64,000 nucleotides of DNA. Origin: Tritrichomonas musculus (taxonomy: Eukaryota > Parabasalia > Tritrichomonadida > Tritrichomonadidae). A program made the translations under genes and the position numbers. The notes under the pieces were generated by a model. That model saw only the letters and a program-made list of their open reading frames with translations, was not told the DNA's origin and did no database searches. The stretch is taken from assembly GCA_039105265.1 (NCBI GenBank), contig JAPFFF010000015.1, positions 2,790,001-2,854,000 of the forward strand. Reading direction: 5' to 3'. Each line of letters starts with the position of its first letter. Position 1 is the stretch's first letter. Shown one piece after another: positions 51,473-63,459 of this stretch.

Positions 51473-52848
51473 AAAAACGATTTATTATCTTAATTCATTT
51501 TATTTCATTCAAAAAAATTTTTTTATCTAATTATAAAAAACTCTTTTACACAAACAAAATAAATAATTTTTATTATAAATACAATAAACATATATTTATT
51601 TATATAAATGATATTGTAAAATATAACATAATTAACAAAATAATCTATTTGTATTTAGATAATAATATTTGTATTTATTAAATAGAGAACTTTTGATAAG
51701 AAATTTCTATTTGATAAAATTTATTTAAAATTAATCTTTTTAGGTTACAAAATTAGATTATTTTTTCTGAGGATTTCCCACTTTTTGAAGTCTCCTCACA
51801 AAAGTACTACTATTTTTAAAAAATTCAATATACTTTTAACTGTAAACTTTGTTTTTTAATTTTCGCGTGTAAACTTACGGTTTCTAAGAATTTATTTCAA
51901 ATATTGAATAATTTATTTTTTACACTCGAAATTTAAAAAACAAAGTTTATTATTAAAAATAAAGTGAATAATCATTTTTTTTTCTCTATGAAATTTATAT
52001 CTATTTCATTTTGGCTAATTACACAATTTTGTTAGATTCAAACATGCCATTTTTATTTATAAGTAATCAGATTTTTTCAAGCAGTTTGAATTTTTTAATA
52101 TTTTCAAAAAACAGATTAGAAGAAAATTTCAAAAATGAGGTTTTTTGTTAAATCCTTTATAAGATAAAAAGATGCAATTGTGAACATCATTATTTGCTAA
52201 TTTTGAAAAGAAATATTTAATAGATCTTTAGAAAAAATATTTTATAATCAGCCACATTATTACCAATTTTTTAAGTATAGATGGGTTTATGTCATTTATC
52301 TAATATTAAATTATGCATTTATTATAAATTTTTATATTAAAAACGCATAATTCAAATTATTATTAAGATATTTATATTTTTAAAATTTTTTGATTAAAAA
52401 TGGTATATTAAAGATTGCCCCTATCTTAGATCTTTTTATCATTATATAAAGAATCCTTTATTATATAATTTTATGTTATTATTTTGTTTTATTCTATTGA
52501 CTATTGCTCCAGAAACTTCTTTCAATTTATTTTCAACTGATAAAAATTTTTTATACTATTCAATTTTTTCAATACATGCTCAATAAATTTCATAAACCTC
52601 ATTCAAATAATTCGATATTTTATATATTAGCATATTATTTTATATTTTTCAGAAAATTGGCACTAATTTATCATTAGTTGACAATATATATTATTATATA
52701 AATATATTAAAATTAATTTAAATATATAATTTGATGTATTTACTTACCAATTTTCAGATATAATTATTATTTAAACATTTAATTCAATTTATATTTTTCA
52801 TCATTGAAAAAAATTCAATGTATTATTTTAAGGTGAATAAATTAGCTT

Positions 52849-52896
52849 TAAAGAATTTAGCAAATGGTCAAAATTGACCTCAAACTAGCTAAATTC
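52849..52896. repeat. Nested palindrome
   Basis: TTAAAGAATTTAGC and GCTAAATTCTTTAA form the outer arms, and GGTCAAAATTGACC forms an inner perfect palindrome between them. Together they could make a two-part stem. The next hairpin, AAAGTATCC and GGATACTTT, begins about 15 bases later. Confidence 0.6.
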
Positions 52897-52982
52897 TTTA
52901 AAAATGTCCGAAAAGTATCCAAATTGGATATTTTGGGATACTTTTTTTAACTTTTTGATTATAAAAAATTTCGGACACAAAA

Positions 52983-53461
52983 GTAGACTTGTTATTTGGA
53001 GAATCGATATCAAAAACGTCACTTTTTTGCATCTGATACTCGATTATCAGTTTAAAAATCTGATATCGAGATTATCGATTATCAAGATATCAGATTTGAA
53101 ATGTGATATAAAAATAATTGTAAACTTGATATCAATTACCGAGATCTCGAGATCTCAAACAGATTTATCTTCTTTTATAATTGGTATTTGTGATTTTATA
53201 ATATTTAAAAATATATAATATAATGTATTGATGTTTATTTTAAGATTAAAATCAAAAAATACATTCTTTTTATGAAATATTTGAGAATGAATTACGATCA
53301 TATATTTATCAAAAAGTTTAATTGAAAATTCTGATATCAAAAGCAGTGAAAAAAAATTCTCGATCTCTGGAAACGATCTCGAGAATCTGTGTATATTTAT
53401 GTATCGATATCAAAAAGTCAATCAATTATCGATCTCGAGAATCGGAGAATAACAAGTCTAC
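52983..53461. mobile_element. 479-bp inverted-repeat element with 6-bp duplication
   Basis: The left end GTAGACTTGTTATT and the right end AATAACAAGTCTAC are perfect inverted copies over 14 bases. ACAAAA flanks both sides (52977-52982 and 53462-53467). The body is built from GATATC, ATCGAT and CTCGAG-type palindromic words and has no gene. A decayed relative is at 32054. Confidence 0.65.
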
Positions 53462-53587
53462 ACAAAAGCCTAGACCTCAAATAATTTCATTCTAATTCCA
53501 TTCAAAATAAAATTGGCTATATCTAATCAATTTTTGCTTATAAATCAATAACAAAAGAAATATAAAATTAATAAAAAAAGAATATCA

Positions 53588-53950
53588 TTAAGGGCGTACG
53601 TCCCAAAAATGTTGTAAAATTGTCAATATTGAATAAACTCATAGAATACATCTTTCAATACTTCCAAATTATGAAAAAGTTTAGGTCAAAAATGATGATA
53701 TTTGTCCTAAACGATCAAAAAATAATTGTTTTTTTTACTGATAAAATTTTGCAAAATATAATTTTGAATTATAAAAGAAAAAAAATGCATTAAAATATTT
53801 TTTTTAATATATAATCAATCTATGAATAATAAACATTTTATTTCCTCAAAAATATAATTGATTTTTCGACTTTTTTTACTCCAAAAAAGATCAAAAATAT
53901 TTGAAAAAACTCATTGAATTCTGAGCATTGAATTGGACGTACGCCCTTAA
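53588..53950. mobile_element. 363-bp MITE with GGGCGTACGTCC ends
   Basis: TTAAGGGCGTACGTCC at 53588-53603 is inverted at 53935-53950 without mismatch. The flanking TA or TTAA would be the target duplicate. The end sequence contains the palindrome GGACGTACGTCC minus two bases. There is no coding content. Confidence 0.7.
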
Positions 53951-54463
53951 ATATAAAATAAATAATCGAAAATATTGGAAATATTTAATATGAAATACAA
54001 TTAATATAACCAAACTGCATATTTTTCTATTTTTCAAGTAGAAAAAGGAATTAAAAAATGATAATTATTTGTTTATTTCTTCATGAAAGATCAATAAGGA
54101 GAAAAATTGTCAAAACAAAAAACTGAATAAATTATAATGATCTATTGCCTATGTTTCAGGGGAAATGCTTCTAATATATTTAATTTATTGATATTTATTA
54201 CATTAAATAAATAAGATAAAAATAATCATAGAATTCGTTTGTGATTATTATAAATCATAGAGAAAGTAATCGTATTAGAAGTAATAAAATTACTTCAATA
54301 AAAGAAAGAAATTCATATTTTTAATGCAAATAAAAGCTAAATCACAAACCATATTTCAAATCAATATATATATATATATATATACAACTATTTTAAATCA
54401 ATATATAATAGTAAATTACCAAAAAACTATAAAAAAAATGAATGATTTTTTTTTTTTTTTTTA

Positions 54464-56253
54464 CCCGTTCCGCGCTTTAATTCGAATAGTTCGTTATTTT
54501 TTTGAATGCTTTTTTAACGTATAAAAAATTGAAAGCATTTCTGAGAAAAAATTGAATGGAAAAAACGTATAAAAAGTTTAAATCTTTTATATCCCAGGAA
54601 CAAATAAATATTTTCATTATTAAACATAATATATATTAGCTATAGTTTCAAGTATTTAAATATTTAAAATATAAAGAAAAAAGGAGATGGTAGAAATTTT
54701 AATGCTTTAATATTATGTCAAAGAATAAATGATATTTGAAATTTTCCAATGGATTATTCATCATTGATAAAATAATTATTTATATTGATACTCAATAAAG
54801 GTTGAATTTTTTTCCATTCAAATATTGATGATCAGATCTCGATACCATTAGTATATTTGGGAACTTTCGGTTCATATATAAAAGATTTTTTCAATAATAA
54901 ATATAAATATTGGGTTCAAAAATGCATTCTCAAGCAAAAAGTTGTAAAATAGTATAATATTGAAAAAATTCTGAAAAAACTATAAGGCATAGGAGATAAT
55001 TCTCGACGTTTTTGTTATTAATCGTATTGTAAAAATTAATTTATCCATGTTTTAAAACTTTTTTGTTTTTTGATGAATGTTAAATGAAATTATTTGCTAT
55101 TAGATTGATGTTGGACAGAAATTAGACTATTGGCAAAAATTAATAAGCTGAGAAATGATTGGATATTGTTTAATTTGCTTGATCTGAGTAAATAATAATA
55201 TGAAGTATTTTTTGAATAAAAAGGTTTGCATGATAAAAAAGCTATATTACATTAAAAATAATATTAATAATTGTATATTTAATCTTTGTAGAAGATAAAA
55301 GGAGAATAATTCAATGATTTAATTTCAAGTTTTTTTCAGCTTAAAAAACGATTAAATCGCATTGAATTTTTATCGTATTGCATTGAATTTTTATAGTATT
55401 GAATTAATTAAAATAAAGGAAAAATGATAATAATAAGAACTTATAACAATTTGTTGGTGATTTTAAAGCATTTTTAGTGAGAAAAAGTCATCATGCTTCG
55501 AAATTGAGAAGAAAAATCACAATCTTTTGAAAATTCTAAGCAAGAATTTAAGATAGTGTGAAAAATTCTGAGTTGTAATAATATCTTAATCATTTTTCAA
55601 TATGAAAATTGAAATTAAGTCTTAAAAAAAACTGAGATTCAAATATTTTACCTAATTTTCGAAAAAAATGGATGAGAGAGCAGATGTTTGAGAAAGATTA
55701 AGAAATGTTGCTATAAAAATTAGAAAAAATGGCATTTCATTCCAATTTTTGCAAATCTGGTATAAGAGTTATCAGCATTAAGAAAGATAAGACCAAGAAT
55801 TAGTAAGATTGAGAAAAATTGGAATGAAATCGGAACAAGACTATGAAAGAATGGAGTAAGAGTTATCAGCATTAAGAAAGATAAGACCAAGAATTAGTAA
55901 GATTGAGAAAAATTGGAATGAAATAGGAAAAGTTTTGCAAATCTGGTATAAAAATTAAAATGGCTGGCGTAAGGAATAGAAAGATTAGCTTAAAAGCGTG
56001 ATGGAGTGTAGTTTGAAACTGAAAAAAAGTGACCAAATAAAATTTGTCATTTTTTTTATATATGAAGAAACAATAAATAAATATGTAATAATATGTCAAA
56101 ATCGATTTTAAAAAATAAAGTTAAATATATCAGATTTCTTTTAATTTATTGTTTTTCTTTTTTCGTTAAAGATAATAACCAGTTAACAAAAAATAAAAAG
56201 AATCATTAAGTAAACTAAAATAACGAACTATTCGAATTAAAGCGCGGAACGGG
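54464..56253. mobile_element. 1790-bp element with 37-bp perfect inverted ends and TA flanks
   Basis: The ends begin CCCGTTCCGCGCTTTAATTC and match perfectly for 37 bases (54464-54500 and 56217-56253). TA flanks both sides. The size and target suggest a Tc1/mariner-type family. No transposase can be read, so it is non-autonomous. A stretch starting AAGAGTTATCAGCATTAAG is duplicated inside at about 55763 and 55859. Confidence 0.8.
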
Positions 56254-56270
56254 TATTTTTCCTTAAATAT

Positions 56271-57567
56271 AGAGGTATTCATGTAGAGAAATTGACGAAA
56301 TATTGTAATATTGATCATATTTTCTTTATTTTTATTTTGAAACTAAGAATGTACTTTAATGGATAAGAATTTTATACTCCTATTTTTGAGATATTTCTAT
56401 TTTTATTTTTCTGAATAAGAATCGTTTTATAATTGAGAGGCTATATAATTTTTTTTATATAAAAATTGATGAAATATAAATATATATATAATTTTATTTT
56501 ATTAATTATTATAGTATATATATATTGATAACTTATTAATACTTTTATGTTTAAAAAATATTTATTTTCTAGAGATACACTTGTTTATATTTTTTTTATT
56601 TTTTATAAATTTTTAACTTTTTCAGTAATTATATTATTTATATTGAAATAATAAACATTTTTTATCCTAGTAGTATTTTTATTAAAACATTATTTTATTT
56701 TATATATATAATATATATTATATTTTATATACTATTTAAATTTTATATTTAAGTTTTACATTATATATTAAATAGATAAATTAACAAAAAAAAATGAAAA
56801 ATTCAATTAAACGATGATTTTATATTGAATTTCTAAAAAAATATGTTGGTTTGTATTGTGATTATTTTTTGGTTTTCAATATATTAAATATTAAAGTTAT
56901 TTTTATAATATAGTACATAATAATTTTACTTTATAAAAAATATTTTTAATAATATTTTTAAGAAGATGAGCAAATTTATATTTTTCAAGAATCACTTCAC
57001 TATTAACTTCACTTCACCGAAAATAATCATCTCACGTCACTAAAAAATAATAACGTACCAAAATACGATGAAAAATAATTCAAAATAATGCAAAATATAA
57101 AATTACATTTTTCTTTAAAATGAGAGTATAAAGTAACTTATTTACATAATAAAATTTATTTAAATATTTATTATTATTATATTGTACAATTAGTATATAA
57201 TTATTTCGTAAATCAATTGAGAAATAAGTCATTTTCTTAATTTTTTAATGTAAATTTGCATTTAAATTTATATATGGCTAATAAATTGGATATATAACAG
57301 ATAATATATTTTATAAATAAAATATAAAATATTATTATTGATTTATAATTCATAAATATTTTATTTGACTCGAGATATAGATGAAGCATTATTTTTTAAA
57401 TTGTTTTTAAATTCTCAACATCCATTAAAACTAATTATGGCAAATGTCAGTATTGGATATATAGAAGTAAATAATCTTAATATTTTTTCATAAGATAAAA
57501 TATTCATTCAATTAAAGTAAAAATAAAAAAAGTAAATAACGAGTTTTCACTTCACATGAATACCTCT
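56271..57567. mobile_element. 1297-bp element with 14-bp ends and 8-bp duplication
   Basis: AGAGGTATTCATGT at 56271-56284 is inverted at 57554-57567. TTAAATAT flanks both ends exactly (56263-56270 and 57568-57575). An 8-bp duplicate is typical of hAT elements and also seen for some MULEs. No transposase is readable. It lies only 17 bases from the end of the preceding element. Confidence 0.75.
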
Positions 57568-57974
57568 TTAAATATATAAGCATTTATTCATTTTGATAAA
57601 TGTTATTGCTTTTTTAAAAAAAAATTGTTATTGATTAAGGTATTATAGATTATAATCTATTTGAAGAAATTGAGAATTGGGATAGGGGCAATTCAGGCTA
57701 TTTAGAAAAAAGCTTTTTTGAATAAGAAGACTAGAAAATTCAAAATATCTCAATATTTTTTATATAATATTTATTTTAGTTTCTAATATATTGATATAAG
57801 CTTTTTTTTACATTTTATAAATTTGGTAATAATCAATAATAACCTAAAAATTGTAGAAAATGCTTCATTTTAATTGAATTTTTTGATTGATTTTTTTTTT
57901 TAAACTTTTTTGGACAAAATGTTCTCAATTTTTTTTGTGAATATTTTGGCGGTTTATTAATAAGTCAGTTTATA

Positions 57975-58200
57975 AAAAAGGAAAATAAGCAGCTAAGCAC
58001 CTATATCCCAGAACAGACTCAAACAACAACCACATCTTACCATGGAACAAAGTAGTTCAGATGCATGATGCGATCATTCTTTCTCTCACGGAATGAGAAA
58101 ATATTTAGATTTTCAGATTAGAAGTCAATTCTAATGCAAGAAGACAAATACTTTCGGTATTTCCCAACCCAGCGAGCTTTTATATTTAGGCCCAAATAAG
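57975..58200. ncRNA. GC-richer patch, candidate structured RNA
   Basis: This stretch of about 225 bases stands out against its AT-rich surroundings. It has no long open frame. On the minus strand TTCTCATTCCGTGAGAGAA forms a stem-loop and ATGATCGCATCATGCAT is nearly self-complementary. I cannot match it to a known RNA (U1-U6, SRP, RNase P were considered). It might also be a gene remnant. Confidence 0.25.
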
Positions 58201-58965
58201 TGTATTGTGTAAATAATAATTTATCTCATCTTTCCATAAACTCCTTAAGAAATTCTATATCTCGTGTTTTTTTGATATCCTTTGTATTAAGATAAGTTCA
58301 AAAGCAGATCATTGACTATTTTTTTAATATAACTTGCTAAATTTATCTCTTATATCATTATGATTTTTAATAAAAAATATAAAGTTATTATTTAAAATGC
58401 TTTGCAAATGATTTTATAGCTTTATGGCTATAAAATTATTATCTCTTCTTTATTATCTTTTTTTTGAAAAGTTTGAGCTCAGAAAAAAATCCAAAAAAGT
58501 TTAAAAAATTGAATGCTCGAAAATTTCCATTCAATTTTGTCCAAAAAAGTTTTAAAAAAAAATCAATCAATTTTTTTCTCAAAAACTGTAAATCATAAAG
58601 ACACTGGAAAGCTTTAATGTAATGTTAACAATAGTATCTATCATATATTTTAAAGATAGACCAAAATATTGGCAGGATTTCTTTTTGACCTACTCTCAAA
58701 AAACACAAAAGATTCTTTAATTTTTTATCAAAACATTCATAACTTAAAAATAATGAGTACTATTATATTTATCTCCATTATTTATAGTAAATATAATAAA
58801 ATTTAGCAAAAAAATACAGAAATTGCTAATCATATTCTTTATCTGCAAAAAACCTAGTTAAATTGTAAATGGATATTATATGGCTCAAAATAAATGGAAT
58901 AAATTTGCTAATTTAAAATATTATATTACTTTTTATTATAACTATTAAATTAAGATAAAAGATAT

Positions 58966-59457
58966 CTAATGTAGAAAAGGATATTCACCATAAAAAAGGT
59001 ATTCAAAATGGCAAAGAAATATGACAAGTAATAAGGCCAATAAGAAAGGATTCAGAATAAACTTTAATATTAATATGAAAATAAATGGTATTGATACTAA
59101 CAAAGCAATAATTATGAAATATATAAATTCGTTATTCTTACGCGATGATAAAAATTTGTGCATTGTGGAAGGATAGCCACCTTTGTTAATGTAAAAATTG
59201 CTCATGAAAAATAATATATAATAAAAAACAAAAAATATAATTAAAATGACAAAAGTAAACGGGTAAAAATCAATAACTCCTGCTATTAATAATGAAATTG
59301 GCGCAAAAAATGAAAAAAGGACCAGATAAAAATAATTTTTTTGAGAATTGGTAATGTTTTTTTTAATTGGTGGTGAAGGAGATCGTGAATATTGATCAAT
59401 AGTAGGCGTTGGCGATCTTGAACTGCTCGGCGATCTTGAGGATGAATGCGAGCTCAT
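58966..59457 (-). CDS. Small four-helix membrane protein with SR-rich N-terminus
   Basis: The protein has 163 residues. Residues 1-30 are Ser/Arg/Pro-rich (SSHSSSRSPSSSRSPTPT), resembling a phosphorylatable cytoplasmic tail. Four hydrophobic segments follow: about 42-60 (FYLVLFSFFAPISLLIAGV), 66-87, 111-131 and 133-155. Between the second and third is a polar loop (NKGGYPSTMHKFLSSRKNN). No family is recognised, and there is no signal peptide. The ATG lies after stop codons. The flanking gene at 59735 is transcribed in the opposite direction, so the roughly 280 bases between them are a shared upstream region. Confidence 0.7.
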   Translation of the reverse strand: MSSHSSSRSPSSSRSPTPTIDQYSRSPSPPIKKNITNSQKNYFYLVLFSFFAPISLLIAGVIDFYPFTFVILIIFFVFYYILFFMSNFYINKGGYPSTMHKFLSSRKNNEFIYFIIIALLVSIPFIFILILKFILNPFLLALLLVIFLCHFEYLFYGEYPFLH

Positions 59458-59734
59458 GATTTAAAATTTTAAAGGAAATTCGTTTATTTTCAGAAAATAC
59501 TTCACAATTTTTTGAATGTTGCTTTCAAAAAAATTTACTATTTTTATCTTTAAAAATTTATGTTTTTCTCAAATAATAATAATATAATAATATAAATAAT
59601 AATTCACTAATTACCTTAAAAAGAAAATATTAACTTGTACAAATTTTTGAATGAGAAAAATAAAAAAAATATATATTCTCTTTTTGAATGACCAAATGGT
59701 CGAAAATTTTCAAAACGGCCTTTTAATTAATAGA

Positions 59735-61168
59735 ATGGAGATTAATAATTTTTCCCTTAGCTTTACTAACGTCAAACAGCTCCCATTTGAAAAATATGAG
59801 AAAAACTTTTCATTTATTGTAAATAATAAAGTATACGAAACGAGCCGTTATATTGCAGATATTTTATCACCAATTATACGCGAATATCATTACATTGACG
59901 AGACAATTGACAAGTTTTCTATTCAAATCAATAGCAATGAAAAAGGAACTGATCAATCGAGCAAAGAAGGAATTGATTATTTTACAGATTTTCTAAAATT
60001 AGCCGAATACAAATCAAAACCCATTAATGAATCCCAACGAAAATTTTATACAGAATATTTCATCCAACTTGGTAACATAGACGAATACCTCCGACTCCAA
60101 CCTGACTATTTTGAAGACTTAAATCCCGAAAATCTTATCGACCGTTTAAAATTTAATATTGAGAACGTCCGAAACATCAAAAACATAAAAATGCAAAACA
60201 AAGAAATCCAACAAAAAATATGTGACCTTGTGAACAGTTCAGGTGTCAAAAAGATGATTGAATATGCATCATCTCACTTCACCGACCTACCTATTGAAAA
60301 AGTGAAAACTCTCTCAATTGAAATTATTGAAGAAATCATTAAAGATGAAGCACTTGAACTTGAAGATGAAGATGCCTTACTAAACATCATTACAGAGCTT
60401 TATGAAGAAGATGAAAAGTATTCAATTTTGTTTGAATATGTCAAATTTGAAAATGTCAGTGAAGAGTGCCTCTCAAAATTCATAGAAGCATTCAATATTG
60501 AGAACTTAAATTTAAGCATCTGGAAATCGATCTGCCCACGGCTTCTTCCTTCGAAAGAATGGAAGATGATGATGAAGAAAGGACGATACATGCCGACAAT
60601 GAAAAGGAAGAACGATCATATTGAATTCAAATTTGAAATAGGCCATGAATTTGAAGGCATATTGAAATATTTGACAAACGAAACCGGCGGAAATATTCAT
60701 GACAACGGCACCATTGAAATCACTTCAAATTCTATCTGGAACAATTGGAGCAGCGACCATCCAAAGAACCTCGTTGACTATCAAAATGACAATTATTACA
60801 GCTCGAGCAATGATGCTGATATATTCGTCTGCTTTGACTTCAAGAATAGGCGCATTCAGTTGTCTGGTTACTCAGTCAAATCTCACGAAAATGGACAAAA
60901 TAGGGGACACCTTAGAAACTGGGTAATTGAGGTCTCAAAGGACGGACAATTGTGGGAAGAAGTTGATCGGCATTCAAATGATTCAACTTTGAATGGATCA
61001 AGCATTACAGCAACATTTAATGTGGCAAGCGAACAATCTGATTTCTATCGATATGTTCGACTTAGACAAACAGGATACAGCTGGAATTTGTATCCCACAT
61101 TCAATGTTTACACGATATATTTTTGTCTTATCGAATTCTTTGGTAAGGTTGTCGAGATTCCTCAATAA
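59735..61168 (+). CDS. BTB-like and F5/8 type C (discoidin) domain protein
   Basis: I choose the ATG at 59735 (MEINNFSLSFTNVKQLP); in-frame ATGs at 59651 and 59696 would add an Ile/Lys-rich stretch unlike the family. The protein then has 477 residues. FSFIVNNKVYETSRYIADILSP is a typical start of the degenerate trichomonad BTB-like domain. A long helical region follows, rich in Glu/Ile/Asn, and from about 325 the F5/8 type C domain: IWNNWSSDHPKNLVDY, VCFDFKNRRIQLSGYSVKS, NWVIEVSKDGQLWEEVDRH and IEFFGKV at the end. It differs from the 36292 protein in lacking the Gln-rich coiled coil. It is presumably cytosolic. Partners are unknown. Confidence 0.88.
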   Translation: MEINNFSLSFTNVKQLPFEKYEKNFSFIVNNKVYETSRYIADILSPIIREYHYIDETIDKFSIQINSNEKGTDQSSKEGIDYFTDFLKLAEYKSKPINESQRKFYTEYFIQLGNIDEYLRLQPDYFEDLNPENLIDRLKFNIENVRNIKNIKMQNKEIQQKICDLVNSSGVKKMIEYASSHFTDLPIEKVKTLSIEIIEEIIKDEALELEDEDALLNIITELYEEDEKYSILFEYVKFENVSEECLSKFIEAFNIENLNLSIWKSICPRLLPSKEWKMMMKKGRYMPTMKRKNDHIEFKFEIGHEFEGILKYLTNETGGNIHDNGTIEITSNSIWNNWSSDHPKNLVDYQNDNYYSSSNDADIFVCFDFKNRRIQLSGYSVKSHENGQNRGHLRNWVIEVSKDGQLWEEVDRHSNDSTLNGSSITATFNVASEQSDFYRYVRLRQTGYSWNLYPTFNVYTIYFCLIEFFGKVVEIPQ

Positions 61169-61517
61169 AAATATATTTTATTTTCAAATTACTTTATTTC
61201 TTTGTTTTTTTAAAATTGTAAAAATAATAATCTATAATATAAATAATACTAATAATATTATTGCATCTAAATAAAAATTGTTTAATCTCAAGTTATTTGT
61301 GTTTTAAGAGAAATAAAATAATAAATATGACTTAAAATGACACTTTGTTTATTGATTTGTCAAAACATAAAATATTGTTAAGAATATGCATACTTTTTAT
61401 GTAATAATAAAATTATACCCTACAATAGCTCCTATCATGAGATGCTACACTTGAAGATGGACACCCTATAAATAATTCAGCCATAATATATTTAATTATT
61501 TTAAAAATCTAATTTTT

Positions 61518-63455
61518 TTAAAGCCTATAACAGCTTCTCTTAATTAGGGAATTAAATGAACCAACAGAAGAAGGTACTTTTTCCACAATTCTAGCCAGCT
61601 TTATCTGTAAATCACATGCATCAAAAGTCGCTCTTTTCTGTAATAAATCTGACAAATTATTAGAAGAATCAAAAGTTAATATTGCAAAATATTGATTATA
61701 TTTTTTACCATTATGCACTTTAATTGGATTGATTCCGAATATATTAACTATATCAGTTTCACTTATTGCATGTGGAAGATGTCCGATATAAATATATGCA
61801 TCCTTTTTTTCGACTTATCGAATAAATTTATTACAATAATCATCATTTAATAAATATGTTTTAATTGGAATATGAATTTTAACTGGCATTTCATTGGTTT
61901 GTGATCTATGTGATTCTGAAAATAATGAACCAACAGATTCATTGATAGTTGGTACTTTAATTTTTTGAATTTTCTCAAACAAAACATTAGAATTTGCTGT
62001 AATGAATGTTCTTGTGTGATTTGATATTTTATTCTCATTAACATATAGCCATATTAATTGACCCAATGGTAAAAATGAGAAATTTTGATTATATGGATCT
62101 GTTGAACAATTTCTAAAAGAAATATTTGAGATACATTGATCATGAGAACGAATTAAGCTTAAATTATAAACATCATCATTACCATTATACATTCCATTCA
62201 ATCCACTCAAAAATTGTTCATAAATCATATTAATATTGAACTTTATTTGAGCACGATTCATATTTTTAGTAAGTGCATTGATAGAAAATTTAGTTTCATT
62301 ACCTTTTTCTTTATGAAGATATTCATCATCATTAACAATATTGGAAATTGGAACATCACTTGGAAGATATAATATCATTTCTGCTTTATTTAAATATTTG
62401 GATTTTCCTAATTTTCTATAAAATCGATTAAATTGACTGTATATTGATAGAATATTGCATTTATTTGAGAGAGAATAATCAACATATGAAAGATTAGGTG
62501 GATTCATTTTCAGTTTTCTCATAGCAATTTGAATATTGTTTTCTGTCCCATACCATGCACCTGAATCTTCATACATAGCAATATTATTTTCTCTGAACCA
62601 TTTTTTTAAATCACTCTTTATGTTATTATCATATAAAAGAATATTATCAAGAAATTGATGTGGAATGTCTAATCGAATTAGTCCACTTCCAAGAATTTCT
62701 TTAATCATTTTTACAAATGGTATTATGATATGCTTTGATAAAATTATAACTTTCATTTAAAAGTGGTTTTTGACATTTTCATGCTTGATAAATGCTTTGA
62801 TGAAAGTTTGGAGCCTTTATAAGCAAAAATATGAATATTTAAACAGAAATATTAACTATATTTATAAAAGTGGGTTTTGACATTTTCATGCTTGATAAAT
62901 GCTTTTTGATAACTGTATATTCTGGAACAGATTCACTAGACAGGCTAAATATAACTGAATTGAGATTATTATTTAAGCATATAACACTTAGACAGTCTTT
63001 ACCAATATTTAATTTATGAGTATTTCTAAATGGAGCAGAAATATTTGATACATTTCTTTGAGCTCCAATGTAAAAAAATCCATCAAAATCGATCTTTTCT
63101 TTTAGTGATCCAACATCTAGATATTCAACTGCATAATTATATAACATATGAGAGATATTACCTGTAACGAAAGAGGGAACTGAATCATTTTCATTTATTT
63201 TAACATTACATTTAATTATAAATCTTTCATTTGGTGATGAAAAAACTAACAAATCACTACTTTTTTTGATTTCAATTGATTCAGGACCAATATTATTTGC
63301 TTTTAATAAAATTTCATGATCAGATGCATCCAGTTCAAAATAATTACAATTATTTTCTATATTCGATGAAGGTGCATAATTATTCAATCGATCATGTTTT
63401 TTAAAACTAGTATCATACCAAATAAAAGAAAGATTACTTAATGGATATATTTTTG
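61518..63455 (-). pseudogene. Unassigned coding remnant, possibly a virus-like (Maverick/Polinton-type) fossil
   Basis: The minus strand holds coding-like DNA over most of 1.9 kb. The upstream part includes SNLSFIWYDTSFKKHDRLNN and SDLLVFSSPNERFIIKCNV, the middle part is helical and Asn/Lys-rich, and the last part resembles a small RNA-binding fold (IYIGHLPHAIS ... YNQYFAILTF). I recognise no family. Structural proteins of Maverick/Polinton elements, which are abundant in trichomonads, are one possibility, but no polymerase, integrase or terminal repeat is seen here. It appears broken, with a few breaks. A 40-base direct repeat (TTTTGACATTTTCATGCTTG) occurs at about 62768 and 62875 between two of its parts. 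Confidence 0.4.
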
Positions 63456-63459
63456 TGGC

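Larger units (their letters stand above)
51473..58965. other. 7.5-kb gene-free region filled with short repeat elements
   Basis: No host gene can be supported. The region holds at least four bordered inverted-repeat elements (52983-53461, 53588-53950, 54464-56253, 56271-57567), one nested hairpin at 52849-52896 and a GC-richer patch at 57975-58200. The rest is extreme AT-rich DNA. Confidence 0.7.

Noticed and set aside
52904-53218. 104-codon plus-strand frame
   Set aside because: It covers the end of the 479-bp inverted-repeat element, and its residues are the translation of GATATC-type palindromes.
55872-56099. 75-codon minus-strand frame as a transposase piece
   Set aside because: Low-complexity Phe/Tyr/Leu text without DDE or DNA-binding motifs; it is partly created by the duplicated stretch.
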